DNA of 64,000 nucleotides from JACDAE01 sp963717195 (GCA_963717195.1 CAVQVR010000021.1:1178001-1242000), one strand, 5' to 3'; shown: positions 47,672 to 56,704, numbered from the stretch's first letter. The notes: generated by a model not told the origin, from the sequence alone. Made by a program: numbers and translations.

Positions 47672-49060
47672 GTGCCCGAAGATATTGCTTTATTCATCGA
47701 TTTTGAGAACATACGCTACAGTATGCTAAATATTCAACGGCGGGAGCCCGACCCACAGGAACTTATTGCTGTGGCCCGCCGCTATGGTACTGTTATGGTG
47801 GCCCGCGCCTATGCGGACTGGTCTCGCCAACCCGAGCCCTTTAAAGGCAGCCTGACAGCGGCAATGATCGATCGCGTCGATTGCCCTGCCAAGCAGCGAG
47901 ATCGTATTCGGATGGGAACTATCCATTATGCTTCTGGTAATACGCCCACAGGCATGCTGAATAACTCTACCAACTTCGTCTCTGAACAAGGGACGGGTGC
48001 TTTTCCTGCTAGCCCCCGCCAGTGGCCCTCCACAGTCTCTGGTAACTCTGGAGCACTCCCCGCACTTACTCCAGCAGCAGCGAATAACGAATGGGATCCT
48101 GATCAAGAAACTTCTCATCCCCTTGAGAATGATATTGAAGAAAATCTCCCGTTAGAGGATGAGCAACCTACTGAAGAGACTTATAGCATGTCCGAATATC
48201 AGCAGCGAGACCTCTACCGCTCCTACCAGAATTCCTATGGACAATCCAGTCCTACTGGTCCTCTGGCAAGCAATACTGGTCCTCTGGGATATCCCCCACC
48301 TGCTAACCAGCATACTGGCACTGGCACTACTGGCCACATGCCCGCCGTAAACTCCGGTGGAAGTAGTACTATTGTGCAAAGTACTGTTGTGCAAAGTACT
48401 GTCGACTTGAATATGTTGATGGATATCATTGAAACTGTTTTTGATCGCCCCACCATCACAACTTTTGTTTTGATGACTGGCGATAAAGATTTCACTCGAA
48501 TTAGCGCACGTCTAAAGTTACGTTTGAACAAAACTGTTATTGTTGTTGGTATTCCAGGAACCGTCAGCCGAGATTTAATAAGCAGTGCTAATCAATTTGT
48601 GCCCTTAGTCCCTGGTGGGGCTGGTACCCCCATGAACACTGGTACGACAGGGGCGCTCCCTGCAATCCAGCCAGGCAGCTTTTCAATGTCGTCAACAGGA
48701 ATAACTGGTGCTATGGCTGCTGTTAATTACCAGGGCAGCTCATCACAGCAGTTCCAATTGCCTTTCGGGACTCCGCCTATGGATGTCCTCGATCCGCAGT
48801 TCTTGCAGTTCCTTGACTATATTGATCGGAATTGGTCCTGGCGTACTATCATTGGTGTCTCTAATTTTATTGGTGATCCCGTCAACCCCAAGAACCGTTT
48901 CCGGGGACGGCTCACTCGTGAGTCTGCTCGCGAACTTCTAAATACATGCATACAACAGGGTATTTTGCTTGTTCAAACAGATTCTACCGGTGCCGAAGAT
49001 CTGCGCTTGAACCGTGCTCATCCCGGTGTCGATGAGGTGCTCAAATTGTTCGTACGCTAA
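47672..49060 (+). CDS. NYN-domain (LabA-like PIN-fold) protein split by a low-complexity insert
   Basis: A 462-residue protein starting at GTG 47672 after AGGAGAAGG. The PIN-like NYN fold begins at IALFIDFENIRYS (Asp10, Asn13) and resumes at TFVLMTGDKDFTRISARL (Asp271, Asp273) and VVGIPGTVSRDLISSAN; these acidic residues form the metal site of a likely RNase. Residues about 85-240 are a disordered Ser/Thr/Gly/Pro insert. A C-terminal OST-HTH/winged-helix-like domain (about 372-462) follows a second linker. The motif (T/S)GxxPA recurs at 108, 126, 220, 326 and 345. Confidence 0.8.
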   Translation: MPEDIALFIDFENIRYSMLNIQRREPDPQELIAVARRYGTVMVARAYADWSRQPEPFKGSLTAAMIDRVDCPAKQRDRIRMGTIHYASGNTPTGMLNNSTNFVSEQGTGAFPASPRQWPSTVSGNSGALPALTPAAANNEWDPDQETSHPLENDIEENLPLEDEQPTEETYSMSEYQQRDLYRSYQNSYGQSSPTGPLASNTGPLGYPPPANQHTGTGTTGHMPAVNSGGSSTIVQSTVVQSTVDLNMLMDIIETVFDRPTITTFVLMTGDKDFTRISARLKLRLNKTVIVVGIPGTVSRDLISSANQFVPLVPGGAGTPMNTGTTGALPAIQPGSFSMSSTGITGAMAAVNYQGSSSQQFQLPFGTPPMDVLDPQFLQFLDYIDRNWSWRTIIGVSNFIGDPVNPKNRFRGRLTRESARELLNTCIQQGILLVQTDSTGAEDLRLNRAHPGVDEVLKLFVR

Positions 49061-49551
49061 CTCTAGCATTGCATGCAGGCCGTTATCCTATACTACAGGC
49101 TCCATCATACTCTGATGGAGCCTGTATGCTATTATATGCATGTTTTTACATTTAAATTGGCAGAAGCCGCTTCTCTTCTCATTTTACGCCATCATCAGAT
49201 GAGTCCTGAGCGCGGGAAGCGTTCAAGCGCGAAATCCTGCAGGACCTCGCGGAGTGCTGCGGCGAAGGCTTCGGTGTCTTTCAAGAACGCCATAGGGCAC
49301 ACCATTTGCGTGCGAAGATACAATATCAGTGCACGTGGTATCCTTTTTAGTTTTCACCTCTTTTCTCGTTGATCAAGGAAAGAGGACAGATGGTAGTCCC
49401 TGGTATACTTAGGACATGGCTCCACAGTCCTGCTTTTTTCTAGAGAGGGTGAACAAAGTATTGGCTTGAGAAGATCATCTTAATACACATCCAAATGTCA
49501 ATCTATGATCCAACAACCACCTCTAACGGTAGAAAGGAGGACTCAGCAACG
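49061..49551. other. Intergenic region before the PspA cassette, with a possible gene fossil
   Basis: It holds the NYN terminator and a -10 element TATACT (49404-49409) for the downstream cassette. On the minus strand a 52-codon open stretch (49353 to the TGA at 49195-49197) reads plausibly (MAFLKDTEAFAAALREVL, then QDFALERFPRSGLI) and is locally GC-rich, but has no clear start. It may be the end of a lost gene. Confidence 0.4.
49095..49127 (+). terminator. Terminator after the NYN gene
   Basis: TACAGGCTCCATCA (49095-49108) and TGATGGAGCCTGTA (49114-49127) form a perfect 14-bp stem with a 5-base loop, 35 bases after the stop. Confidence 0.8.
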
Positions 49552-50694
49552 ATGTTTAAAAACTTCTTTGATGCTAATAACAAAACTCAAGCTACGAACA
49601 CAATACAAGGGTACCTTCGAGCATCAAACCAGATTGAAGCAATCAACCAACAACTTGAAGATACGGTCAATACGGCAATTATCCACGGGACAGCACCGTG
49701 GGATGCTTATACTGTTGTTGGATACGCGTTGGCTTTTGTGCGTGCTTGTCGTTGTCATGTGATTGTGGTACAAGCAATTGTCCAGGCATCACCAGCAAAT
49801 GCCCCGCTCGCAAGAGATGCGTATAATCAAGCTATCGCACTTTGCGCAGCATTCGAGCCGCTTTTAGAAGAAGCAATCAAAGCCCAGGACCCACGCTATC
49901 GACCGCGTGGTTTCGATTGGCCGTTAAAATTTGGACCACGCTTGCGGGAATCAAACGACCATATCTCTGTACCATTAGTGCAGGGGCTACGGAATGGAGC
50001 ACAGCAGCTACAAGAGTGGGTGAATGGATTTATTGCGGCGTACGAACTAGCAGTCAGTGCAAGTCCCATACCTCCACCAGAATCTGTTGGACAGCATCTT
50101 GAGGTGATACATCGTGAAATGCAGTTAGGAGTGTTTCATTTTCAGACTGCGGTAGATATGCTCGGCGCTTTAAGCATCACGCAAGTTGCTCAACCGATGT
50201 TGGCACAAGCAAGTGATTTATTATGGGAAGCGCTTAGCAGCTTTTTTACAGTAAGTCAACTAGTTGCACAGCCAGGAGCTTTGGCGCACCCACAAAATCC
50301 AGGACGTCGATTTGAAACAGAACCGTCGCCACAACACGTGATGTACCTACCGGCAAGCACAGGTGTACAACCTTCGGAACCGAAACCGAAACCAGAAGAA
50401 CCGTATGGTGCCCAAGAAGCGGCTGCGCTCTTGAACGACTTTGCGCAAGTACCGAAGCAGACGTGGCAACCACCGCAAGTAGTTGCACAACCGCAGGCGG
50501 AATCAATGCTCGATGAGTTTGCACAACAGCGGCGGCCACAACACCAACCGACGAGTGATGATGATCCGTTAGCAGACATTACGCACAAACCGCCAGAGCC
50601 ATCGAAGCCCCAAGCCAGGCAGCCACAGCGTGATAACGATGCAGGCGATCTGCTCTCTGATATTACGGGTGGTGACAGGGAGCCTTTATTGTAA
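49552..50694 (+). CDS. Helical protein of unknown function with four repeated C-terminal short motifs; first gene of a PspA-vWA cassette
   Basis: About 380 residues from ATG 49552, downstream of AAAGGAGGA; an in-frame ATG at 49495 lacks a ribosome-binding site. Residues 1-230 are a predicted all-helical domain (NTIQGYLRASNQIEAINQQLED, QLGVFHFQTAVDML). Residues 231-380 are Pro/Gln-rich and disordered. Within that tail the pattern [LMP]L-x-[DE]-[FI]-[AT] recurs four times: LLNDFA (about 293), MLDEFA (319), PLADIT (339) and LLSDIT (367). I recognise no family. The 32-base gap to pspA shows co-transcription. The motifs look like docking sites for a partner, possibly PspA or the vWA protein (inference). 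Confidence 0.65.
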   Translation: MFKNFFDANNKTQATNTIQGYLRASNQIEAINQQLEDTVNTAIIHGTAPWDAYTVVGYALAFVRACRCHVIVVQAIVQASPANAPLARDAYNQAIALCAAFEPLLEEAIKAQDPRYRPRGFDWPLKFGPRLRESNDHISVPLVQGLRNGAQQLQEWVNGFIAAYELAVSASPIPPPESVGQHLEVIHREMQLGVFHFQTAVDMLGALSITQVAQPMLAQASDLLWEALSSFFTVSQLVAQPGALAHPQNPGRRFETEPSPQHVMYLPASTGVQPSEPKPKPEEPYGAQEAAALLNDFAQVPKQTWQPPQVVAQPQAESMLDEFAQQRRPQHQPTSDDDPLADITHKPPEPSKPQARQPQRDNDAGDLLSDITGGDREPLL

Positions 50695-50726
50695 CCGTTA
50701 AAGAACAACACAAAGGAGGATATCCA

Positions 50727-51501
50727 GTGGGATTTGCTGATCGATTAAAAGCGATTGTAGGAGTGAAAACGAATGCAGCACTCTGACAAAGCTGAGGGTG
50801 ATCCTGGCCAGGTGTTTGATTACAGCTACAACCAGCAAATCGAACAACTAGCACAATTACGGTCAGGCCTGGTTGAGATTGTCCAGAACGAAAAACATAT
50901 ACAAGCGCTGGAAGCGGCAGTCGAGCTACAAGTTGCTAACTATAAAGCAAATGCGCAGCAAGCACTCACGCAAAACCGTGAAGATCTTGCACGACAGGCA
51001 CTTGCGCGGAAAGATGCTCTCTTGCAGCAAGAGGATGCGTATAAAAAGCAGCTTGCTGATTTGAAGGAGCAGCATGAAAAAATTGAACGTTTCATTACAC
51101 AGGATGAGATGCAGGTGCAGCAGTTTGGTGCGCAAAAAGAAGTGTTAAAGGCGCAGTATCAAGCGAATCAGGCGGTGTCTCATATTGGTGAGGTGGCAAC
51201 AGGCGCTTCGAAGCAGTCTGCACAACTGAACCAGATGATGACGCGAGCACAGGCTAAAGTCGAAGCCGCTGCAAATCACGCCGATGCGATTGATGCGTTG
51301 CTTGATGAAGGTGCACTTGGGCCACAAAATATGCTTGGCAGTGGTAATCAGACTGCTTTGGATCACCAACTTGCACAGTTAACACAAGGTCAGCAAGTTG
51401 ATGATGAGCTTGCGGCAATGAAAACACAAATGGCTAGTTCAACAACGGTTACCATGCTTCCGCCCACTGCATCCGATAAGCAACCGGGCTTGTTGGATTG
51501 A
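50727..51501 (+). CDS. pspA: PspA/IM30 (ESCRT-III-like) protein, single-base frameshift near the start
   Basis: GTG 50727 follows AAAGGAGGA with ideal spacing and encodes GFADRLKAIVGVKTNAAL, the amphipathic membrane-binding helix of PspA. A stop then appears at 50784. The next frame continues with DKAEGDPGQVFDYSYNQQIEQL, the normal PspA sequence, through a long coiled coil (about 25-190) and a short tail. One extra base within CTCT (50781-50784) accounts for the break. The repaired protein is about 257 residues. PspA/IM30 proteins coat and repair stressed membranes. The shift is probably a sequencing indel; otherwise only a truncated form from ATG 50773 would be made. Confidence 0.85.
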
Positions 51502-51601
51502 GAGAGTGAGACAAAAGACAGTGCATGGATTCTGTTTTTTTTGCTAAAACGTTGTCTAGAAGATATCTAGATTGTACCCATTCTGAGGAGGATTTAGAGT
51601 T

Positions 51602-52240
51602 ATGACACAGGTACCACAAGAAATTGAAACAATGTTGCTGTTGGACACAACAGAATCAATGAACTGGAGTTCCAGTGAAACCGATCCTACAGCGCGGAAA
51701 GATGTTGTTGGAGAAGCGATCGGCACTATTGTCGAGGTGCTTGCGGCAGCTGATAGCCAGGCAGCCAGAGAAGGTGAAGAACAAGAGGACGAAGGAGCTG
51801 GCGGGCTCCGTACTGTGTTGTTTTCGGGGAACCGTCCTGGACGTGATATTGGAGACTTGAACCCGGATAACTTGCAGGCGAAATGGAAAGCAATCCAGTG
51901 GGTTGGAGACACCTGGATCGTACCAGGCTTTAACGCATTGTTGCAAGCTTATAAAAGTGAGTTTGGGAGTCGCCCGCCAGAGCAGAGGCCGATTCTCCGA
52001 GCTCTGGTCATTACGGACGGCGAGGCCAAAGACGCAGATCAGTTCGACGGCCTGTTAGAACGCGTCAGTGGCACCATGTACGTCATTATTGCCACGGTTG
52101 GGCATGGTCGTGATCATGAACGTGCGGTAGCAGCATATCAGGCTATTGAGCAACGTAATGCGCATTTGAAAGTTGTCAATCTGAGCGGTGCAGATCCAGA
52201 AACAATCTCAAAAACACTGCTAGCAATGATCGCCGACTAA
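51602..52240 (+). CDS. von Willebrand factor A domain protein
   Basis: A 212-residue protein consisting of one vWA domain. The metal-ion adhesion site is DTTES (15-19, a DxTxS variant of DxSxS) with a later Thr region and LVITDGEAKDADQF supplying the final Asp. An acidic loop (REGEEQEDEGAGG, about 58-70) is inserted early. There is no signal peptide or membrane helix, so it acts in the cytoplasm, like TerY-type vWA proteins. A GGAGGA precedes the ATG. It follows pspA by 100 bases. Confidence 0.85.
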   Translation: MTQVPQEIETMLLLDTTESMNWSSSETDPTARKDVVGEAIGTIVEVLAAADSQAAREGEEQEDEGAGGLRTVLFSGNRPGRDIGDLNPDNLQAKWKAIQWVGDTWIVPGFNALLQAYKSEFGSRPPEQRPILRALVITDGEAKDADQFDGLLERVSGTMYVIIATVGHGRDHERAVAAYQAIEQRNAHLKVVNLSGADPETISKTLLAMIAD

Positions 52241-52571
52241 ACAGAGATCCCAGCATTTTTTACCTGCGTTTTCCTTGCTATGTACTGAAACAATTCATGT
52301 ATAAGATGGGAAAGAAGTATTTCAAGGTAGGTATTGGCCAGAGAAACAGCGAAAAGGTTTGCGCGAATCCTTCATTTTGCGTAGCATGCCTTTTCTCTCT
52401 ATTTCTGAGCAACCTGAAGAGGCTTCAACAGCCATGTTCTTTCCTCAAATACTCCTGAAAGTGTTTCTTTCCTCTCTTGTGCAAGCTGGGGAAAACGTGG
52501 GTGAAAATTGTTGGAATCACCTCCATTGACCCCGTAACCGTTGACGTTGGTCTCTGTTCAAGGAGGAGAGG
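52241..52571. other. Intergenic region
   Basis: About 330 bases between the vWA gene and the DDN gene. A candidate promoter TTGCTA ... TATAAG lies near 52277-52305. No gene or RNA is recognisable. Confidence 0.4.
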
Positions 52572-52973
52572 ATGTTGCCTGATCGCATACGTATCTTTAA
52601 TAAGTATGTCACCAATCGGCTCTTACGCGGGTTTACAAAGCTTTCCCGCGGCCCGTTTGCGATCATTCATCATGTTGGCCGTCGAAGCGGAAAGCCCTAT
52701 GAGACGGTGATCTGGGTGTGGCCGCTGGGAGAGCGTTTTGTGGTTGCGCTAACGTATGGGCCAGCGGTGGATTGGTATCGTAACATGCAGGCCGCTGGAG
52801 GCGGTACGCTGGTCTACCATAAGAGGGTTTATGTTGTCGGGAAACCGGAGCCGATTGATGCCACAACCGCTCTACCAGCGTTTCCTGCCGCCTTCAGACC
52901 GATCTTTCGCAGAGCTGGCCTGCGGGATTTTGTGTGGATGAGGTCATTAAGTTCTGAGCCAGTTAGAGCTTGA
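52572..52973 (+). CDS. DDN-family F420-dependent nitroreductase-like protein
   Basis: A 133-residue split-barrel protein. PFAIIHHVGRRSGKPYETVIWV and FVVALTYGPAVDWYRNMQAAGGG are the signature of the deazaflavin-dependent (DDN/Rv3547-type) family; the Lys/Tyr-rich region binds F420. Members reduce quinones or nitro compounds. Strong AAGGAGGAGAGG before the ATG. Confidence 0.85.
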   Translation: MLPDRIRIFNKYVTNRLLRGFTKLSRGPFAIIHHVGRRSGKPYETVIWVWPLGERFVVALTYGPAVDWYRNMQAAGGGTLVYHKRVYVVGKPEPIDATTALPAFPAAFRPIFRRAGLRDFVWMRSLSSEPVRA

Positions 52974-53079
52974 TTGTGTCCACGCTAGATAGAAAAGAGA
53001 CCATATATGGTTGCGCTGAAAACGCTCATTTATGATATGGTATATATGTATTTACATTTCAACTTGGCAGGAGTGCTTT

Positions 53080-54144
53080 ATGAATGAATCCCGCGTCTCC
53101 TTTTTACGTCAACTGGTTGCCAGCTCAGGCCCTTCCGGTTTTGAGCAGCGTGTGCAGCAAGTTATTCGTGAAGAGGTAGCACACTATTCCGACGACATAC
53201 ACACCGACGTACATGGCAATGTGATTGCTGTGCTCCATACTGTCGGCCAGCCACGCGTGATGCTGACTGCCCATTGTGACGAAATTGGTTTTCTTATTCG
53301 CTATATCGATGATCAGGGCTTTCTCTACTTTGCTCCCATCGGTGGCTTCGATAGGGCAACTCTGGCTGCCGACCGTGTTCTGATTCAGACACCCGCAGGG
53401 CCTATACCAGGAGTCATCGGACGTAAGCCAATTCATACCCTCCAGGGTGAAGAAAGAAATAAATTGCCAGACCTTTCTGAGATGTGGATCGACATAGGCG
53501 TGGCAAATAAAGAAGAGGCTCAGAGGCTTGTACCCATAGGAAGCCCCGTGACGCGAGCTGCCCAACTCGCACCTCTTCATGGAGATCTCGTTGTCTCTAG
53601 AGCATTAGATGATAGAGCAGGTATATTTACCATTATTGAGGCTATGCGCCGCATTCATGCGCAACGTGAGACACTTCAGGCTGCTGTCTTCTTTGTATCA
53701 GCTGTGCAGGAAGAGGTGGGATCGCGTGGTGCCACTACTAGCGCCTATAGCGTAGCACCGCTTATCGCTATCGCTGTAGATGTAACATATACGTCCGATC
53801 ATCCTGGTACCTCGAAGCAGGAGATCGGTGAGGTAAAGCTCAATGGCGGCCCTGTAATCACGTTAGGGGGTAATATCAATCCGCGCATCTATCAGTTACT
53901 GGTGAATGCGGCGACCGCCGCGGGCATCGCCTATCAGATCGATCCCCAGGCGGCAAATACTTACACCGATACTGATATGGTTCAGATTGCACGCGGCGGT
54001 ATCGCAACTGGCCTGGTGAGTATTCCTTGCCGGTATCTGCATACCGGGTCAGAAATTGCTTCGCTGAAGGATATGGATGAAGCTGCAGATGTTCTAGCAC
54101 GCTTTGTACTGGCGCTCAATGCTGACACAAATGTGATCCCTTGA
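53080..54144 (+). CDS. M42-family metallo-aminopeptidase
   Basis: About 354 residues from ATG 53080, after CAGGAGTG; the longer frame to 53032 has no ribosome-binding site. Zinc ligands are visible in order: His in MLTAHCDEIGF, Asp in ALDDRAGIF, the catalytic Glu pair in VQEEVGSRGA, Asp in AVDVTYTSDHP and His in CRYLHTGSE. M42 peptidases (TET-type) form dodecamers that trim short peptides in the cytosol; some members act as endoglucanases. Confidence 0.92.
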   Translation: MNESRVSFLRQLVASSGPSGFEQRVQQVIREEVAHYSDDIHTDVHGNVIAVLHTVGQPRVMLTAHCDEIGFLIRYIDDQGFLYFAPIGGFDRATLAADRVLIQTPAGPIPGVIGRKPIHTLQGEERNKLPDLSEMWIDIGVANKEEAQRLVPIGSPVTRAAQLAPLHGDLVVSRALDDRAGIFTIIEAMRRIHAQRETLQAAVFFVSAVQEEVGSRGATTSAYSVAPLIAIAVDVTYTSDHPGTSKQEIGEVKLNGGPVITLGGNINPRIYQLLVNAATAAGIAYQIDPQAANTYTDTDMVQIARGGIATGLVSIPCRYLHTGSEIASLKDMDEAADVLARFVLALNADTNVIP

Positions 54145-54169
54145 GTCAAGGTGATAAGTATAATGACTC

Positions 54170-54646
54170 TTACTGCTGTTGCATTGGAGGCATCTGCTCC
54201 GGATATTGCGCCTGCGGCTGGTCATATTGCTGATATGCATCATCTTGCTTAGGATACGAATGCGGCTCCCCACCTTCCTGATATGTTTCCTGAGTTGGTG
54301 GTGGCTGATATCCCTGGTCATATGGTTGGTAGGATGACTCCTGTGGTTGCTGGTATGGCTGCTGATAGGGATCTTGCGGCTGCTGGTCGGGTGGTTGGTA
54401 ATATTGCTGCTGTGGAGGCTGTTGATAGTTGCTGCCCATCATTCCTTGAGCTCCAAGCACTCTCAAAAGAATAGCTGTTAGTACAATCGCGACTATCACG
54501 CCAACAATTATTGACCAGAACGTGTGGGAGAAAATGATAAGCAGAACCAGGAGGAACCAGGGGAAACCGTAGATTCCACGCCTGCCACCCATGCTTCTTC
54601 TATAAGCTCGCCTGGCCGCACGTTGCGCTCTTCTGTCATAGTACAT
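54170..54646 (-). CDS. Small membrane protein with Gln/Pro/Tyr-rich tail (paralogue 1)
   Basis: A 158-residue protein: basic N-terminus (RRAQRAARRAYRRSMGGRR), the segment GIYGFPWFLLVLLIIF, and one or two membrane helices to about residue 65. The remaining 90 residues are a prion-like low-complexity tail (YQQPPQQQYYQPPDQQP) ending QYPEQMPPMQQQ. It shares layout, the YGFPW motif and the same ending with the next gene, so the two arose by duplication. Function unknown. Confidence 0.7.
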   Translation of the reverse strand: MYYDRRAQRAARRAYRRSMGGRRGIYGFPWFLLVLLIIFSHTFWSIIVGVIVAIVLTAILLRVLGAQGMMGSNYQQPPQQQYYQPPDQQPQDPYQQPYQQPQESSYQPYDQGYQPPPTQETYQEGGEPHSYPKQDDAYQQYDQPQAQYPEQMPPMQQQ

Positions 54647-54860
54647 TATGTAGCTCCCCTCGGAAATGATATTTGAAGTGATATTTGCGAACTCTCATCT
54701 TTTATAGTTTTAACAGTTCAATCTCTTACCTGTCAAGCTAAAAGCACCTAATTTTGGGCCAATTTCTATCATGTCATGAGATTGTGACAGAAATTTTCGC
54801 ATTCAGAGGAAAGGAGCACAGATAGATTATTAACCCGACAGATTATCCGCCGGATTTGTA

Positions 54861-55280
54861 TTATTGTTGCTGCATCGGGGGCATCTGTTCCGGATACTGT
54901 GCCTGCGGTTGCTCGTATTGATCGTACTCTTCAGGAGCTGGATACTGATATTGCTGTCCGCCTTCCTGATACGCTTCCTGTGGTGCCTGATATCCTTGCT
55001 CGTATGACTGGTACGGTTGCTGATATGGTTGCTGATACGGCTGCTTTGGTTGGTACATTTGTTGTGCCTGTCCCATCCTGTTTTGAGCCGAACCCCTATT
55101 GACGCTGGTTGCCGTTATGGCTTTGATGATGAGGAAAACAAAGGCCATCATCACAAGAGTCATCAACAGCCAGCTTAGAGAATGGAAGTTGAAGAAGAAG
55201 ATGAAAAACAGTAGCCAGGGAAAACCATATGCTCCTCGCATGCGCCTCCGGCCATTGCGTGAATTTTGATAGTCGTACAT
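54861..55280 (-). CDS. Small membrane protein with Gln/Pro/Tyr-rich tail (paralogue 2)
   Basis: About 139 residues from ATG 55280, after GAGGAGGAACTG. Basic N-terminus, GAYGFPWLLFFIFFFNF, two membrane helices to about residue 65, then a tail of QQPYQQPYQ units ending QYPEQMPPMQQQ, as in its paralogue. A strong promoter lies upstream. Function unknown. Confidence 0.7.
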   Translation of the reverse strand: MYDYQNSRNGRRRMRGAYGFPWLLFFIFFFNFHSLSWLLMTLVMMAFVFLIIKAITATSVNRGSAQNRMGQAQQMYQPKQPYQQPYQQPYQSYEQGYQAPQEAYQEGGQQYQYPAPEEYDQYEQPQAQYPEQMPPMQQQ

Positions 55281-55387
55281 GTTCAGTTCCTCCTCGTGGA
55301 ACCGTCGGGTCATACTTCTCACATCAGAAGAGTTATTCCAATGTCTTGAAGTAAAAAGGTTTTACGTTATTGCTATTTGCTATTTAT

Positions 55388-55416
55388 AATATAGCAGATG
55401 GTAATTCTAATGTCAA
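55388..55416 (-). promoter_or_regulatory. Strong promoter of paralogue 2
   Basis: On the minus strand a perfect TTGACA (55411-55416), 17 bases, and TATATT (55388-55393), about 108 bases before the ATG. A second TTGACA (54731-54736) lies upstream of paralogue 1 with a weaker -10. Confidence 0.8.
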
Positions 55417-55475
55417 GGTCAGCAGTGCTGGATGTCAAGATTATCTTCCCCTACATTCCAGTACAAAGAATGAAA

Positions 55476-55520
55476 ACACCTTGATAGCTTTATTATTGCT
55501 TAATAAAGCTATCAAGGTGT
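55476..55520 (-). terminator. Terminator of the glycine-zipper stress gene
   Basis: A perfect 20-bp stem (55476-55495 with 55501-55520) with a 5-base loop is followed on the minus strand by T4, about 35 bases after the stop codon. Confidence 0.88.
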
Positions 55521-55554
55521 AAGTTACTATGAAACGCGTATCTTATCCACCAGG

Positions 55555-56301
55555 CTAACCATTGGCTCGGCCAGGAATATTCGGATCGTAATTGTTGTCC
55601 TCATACGCACCTGTTCTAATAGGACGCTCATACTGCTGTGATGCGGACGGAGATGCTACAGGTTGCGTTTCAGAATTTCCTGTCGTCCTCCCAGGTGTAT
55701 ATTCGTCAGGGGAAGCTACCGCCGGATTCTTCATTGTTGCATCAGGATCATACGAGCCAGCTATTGGTGCAGATGGATCATACAAAGGGACATTCTGAAC
55801 GCTATTACGTGTACTGGCATCGTAAGCACCATTGTGACGCAAGATCTCAAGTGCCTCCTGATACCGCTCAGGAGCTTTAACCGTTACGATAGTACGACCC
55901 ATCTCAAGTTCGTTTTGATAGTAGATCGCCTCTTCTTCCGGAATACCAAATCCTGTGAGGGCTCCGGCAAAACTTCCCGCTACAGCTCCAAGTACCGCGC
56001 CACCCAATGTTACAGCCAGAATCCCACCCGCCAGAGCTGGTCCCAGGCCCGGAATTAAAAGTGCTGCAGCCGCTCCTAAAAGACCGCCTACAACACCGCC
56101 TCCCACAGCCCCTGTCGCAGCTCCTGTAGCAGTTTCGCGCTGTATCGTATCAGGATTCGCCTCAGCAACAGCCAGGTTACGAACAACAAATCCAATATCA
56201 TCGTTGCTAAAACCTGCACGATGAAGATCACCTAATGCGTACTCTGCCAGGATACGATCCTCGAAAACACCTATTACTGTCGTTCTTTCTATTGTTGTCA
56301 T
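55555..56301 (-). CDS. General stress-type protein with glycine-zipper membrane segment
   Basis: About 248 residues from ATG 56301 after AAGGAGG. The N-terminal domain (TTVIGVFEDRILAEYALGDLHRAGFSNDDIGFVVR) is the YflT/general-stress 17M-like alpha/beta fold. A long Gly/Ala zipper (about 65-120; GGGVVGGLLGAAAALLIPGLGP) probably inserts in the membrane. A second ferredoxin-like half (YYQNELEMGRTIVTVKA) follows, and then a disordered tail. Similar proteins are induced by heat, salt or cold. Confidence 0.75.
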   Translation of the reverse strand: MTTIERTTVIGVFEDRILAEYALGDLHRAGFSNDDIGFVVRNLAVAEANPDTIQRETATGAATGAVGGGVVGGLLGAAAALLIPGLGPALAGGILAVTLGGAVLGAVAGSFAGALTGFGIPEEEAIYYQNELEMGRTIVTVKAPERYQEALEILRHNGAYDASTRNSVQNVPLYDPSAPIAGSYDPDATMKNPAVASPDEYTPGRTTGNSETQPVASPSASQQYERPIRTGAYEDNNYDPNIPGRANG

Positions 56302-56704
56302 ACATTCCTCCTTTTCCAAAATTGGTAAATAGCTGTTTCTATCTTAATTTCGTGTCTTTTTACATTTGCTTTCATAAATGGATAAAACCTATGATGTATT
56401 GGCTGCTTTAACCGAGGGTAACGTCGCTTTCTTCATCATTCTCAACGAAAACAACATACTGGATACACGTATCATATCCGAAAAAAGTGACACCACTATA
56501 ACCTTCCGACCATAACCTATTCAACTTTTTACATTGGCCGATATATACAAGAATAGGAATTTATTACTGAAGAAAGTGTAATGAATTTTTGAATAAAAAC
56601 GTGTTATACTCTTCATCGTTAGTGTGTATATAGAAACGTGCGTATGTATAATTCTTGCGCACAACGAAGATAAGTAGCGATGGGACGTATTTTGAGGAGA
56701 TTGT
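56302..56704. other. Divergent region between the stress gene and the GH99-like gene
   Basis: About 400 AT-rich bases. Plus-strand -10 candidates are TATACT (56605-56610) and TATAAT (56647-56652) for the GH99-like gene. No gene is seen. Confidence 0.45.

Noticed and set aside
54283..55102. Plus-strand frames opposite the Gln/Pro/Tyr tails
   Set aside because: They arise from the biased codon composition of the low-complexity tails and have no start signals.
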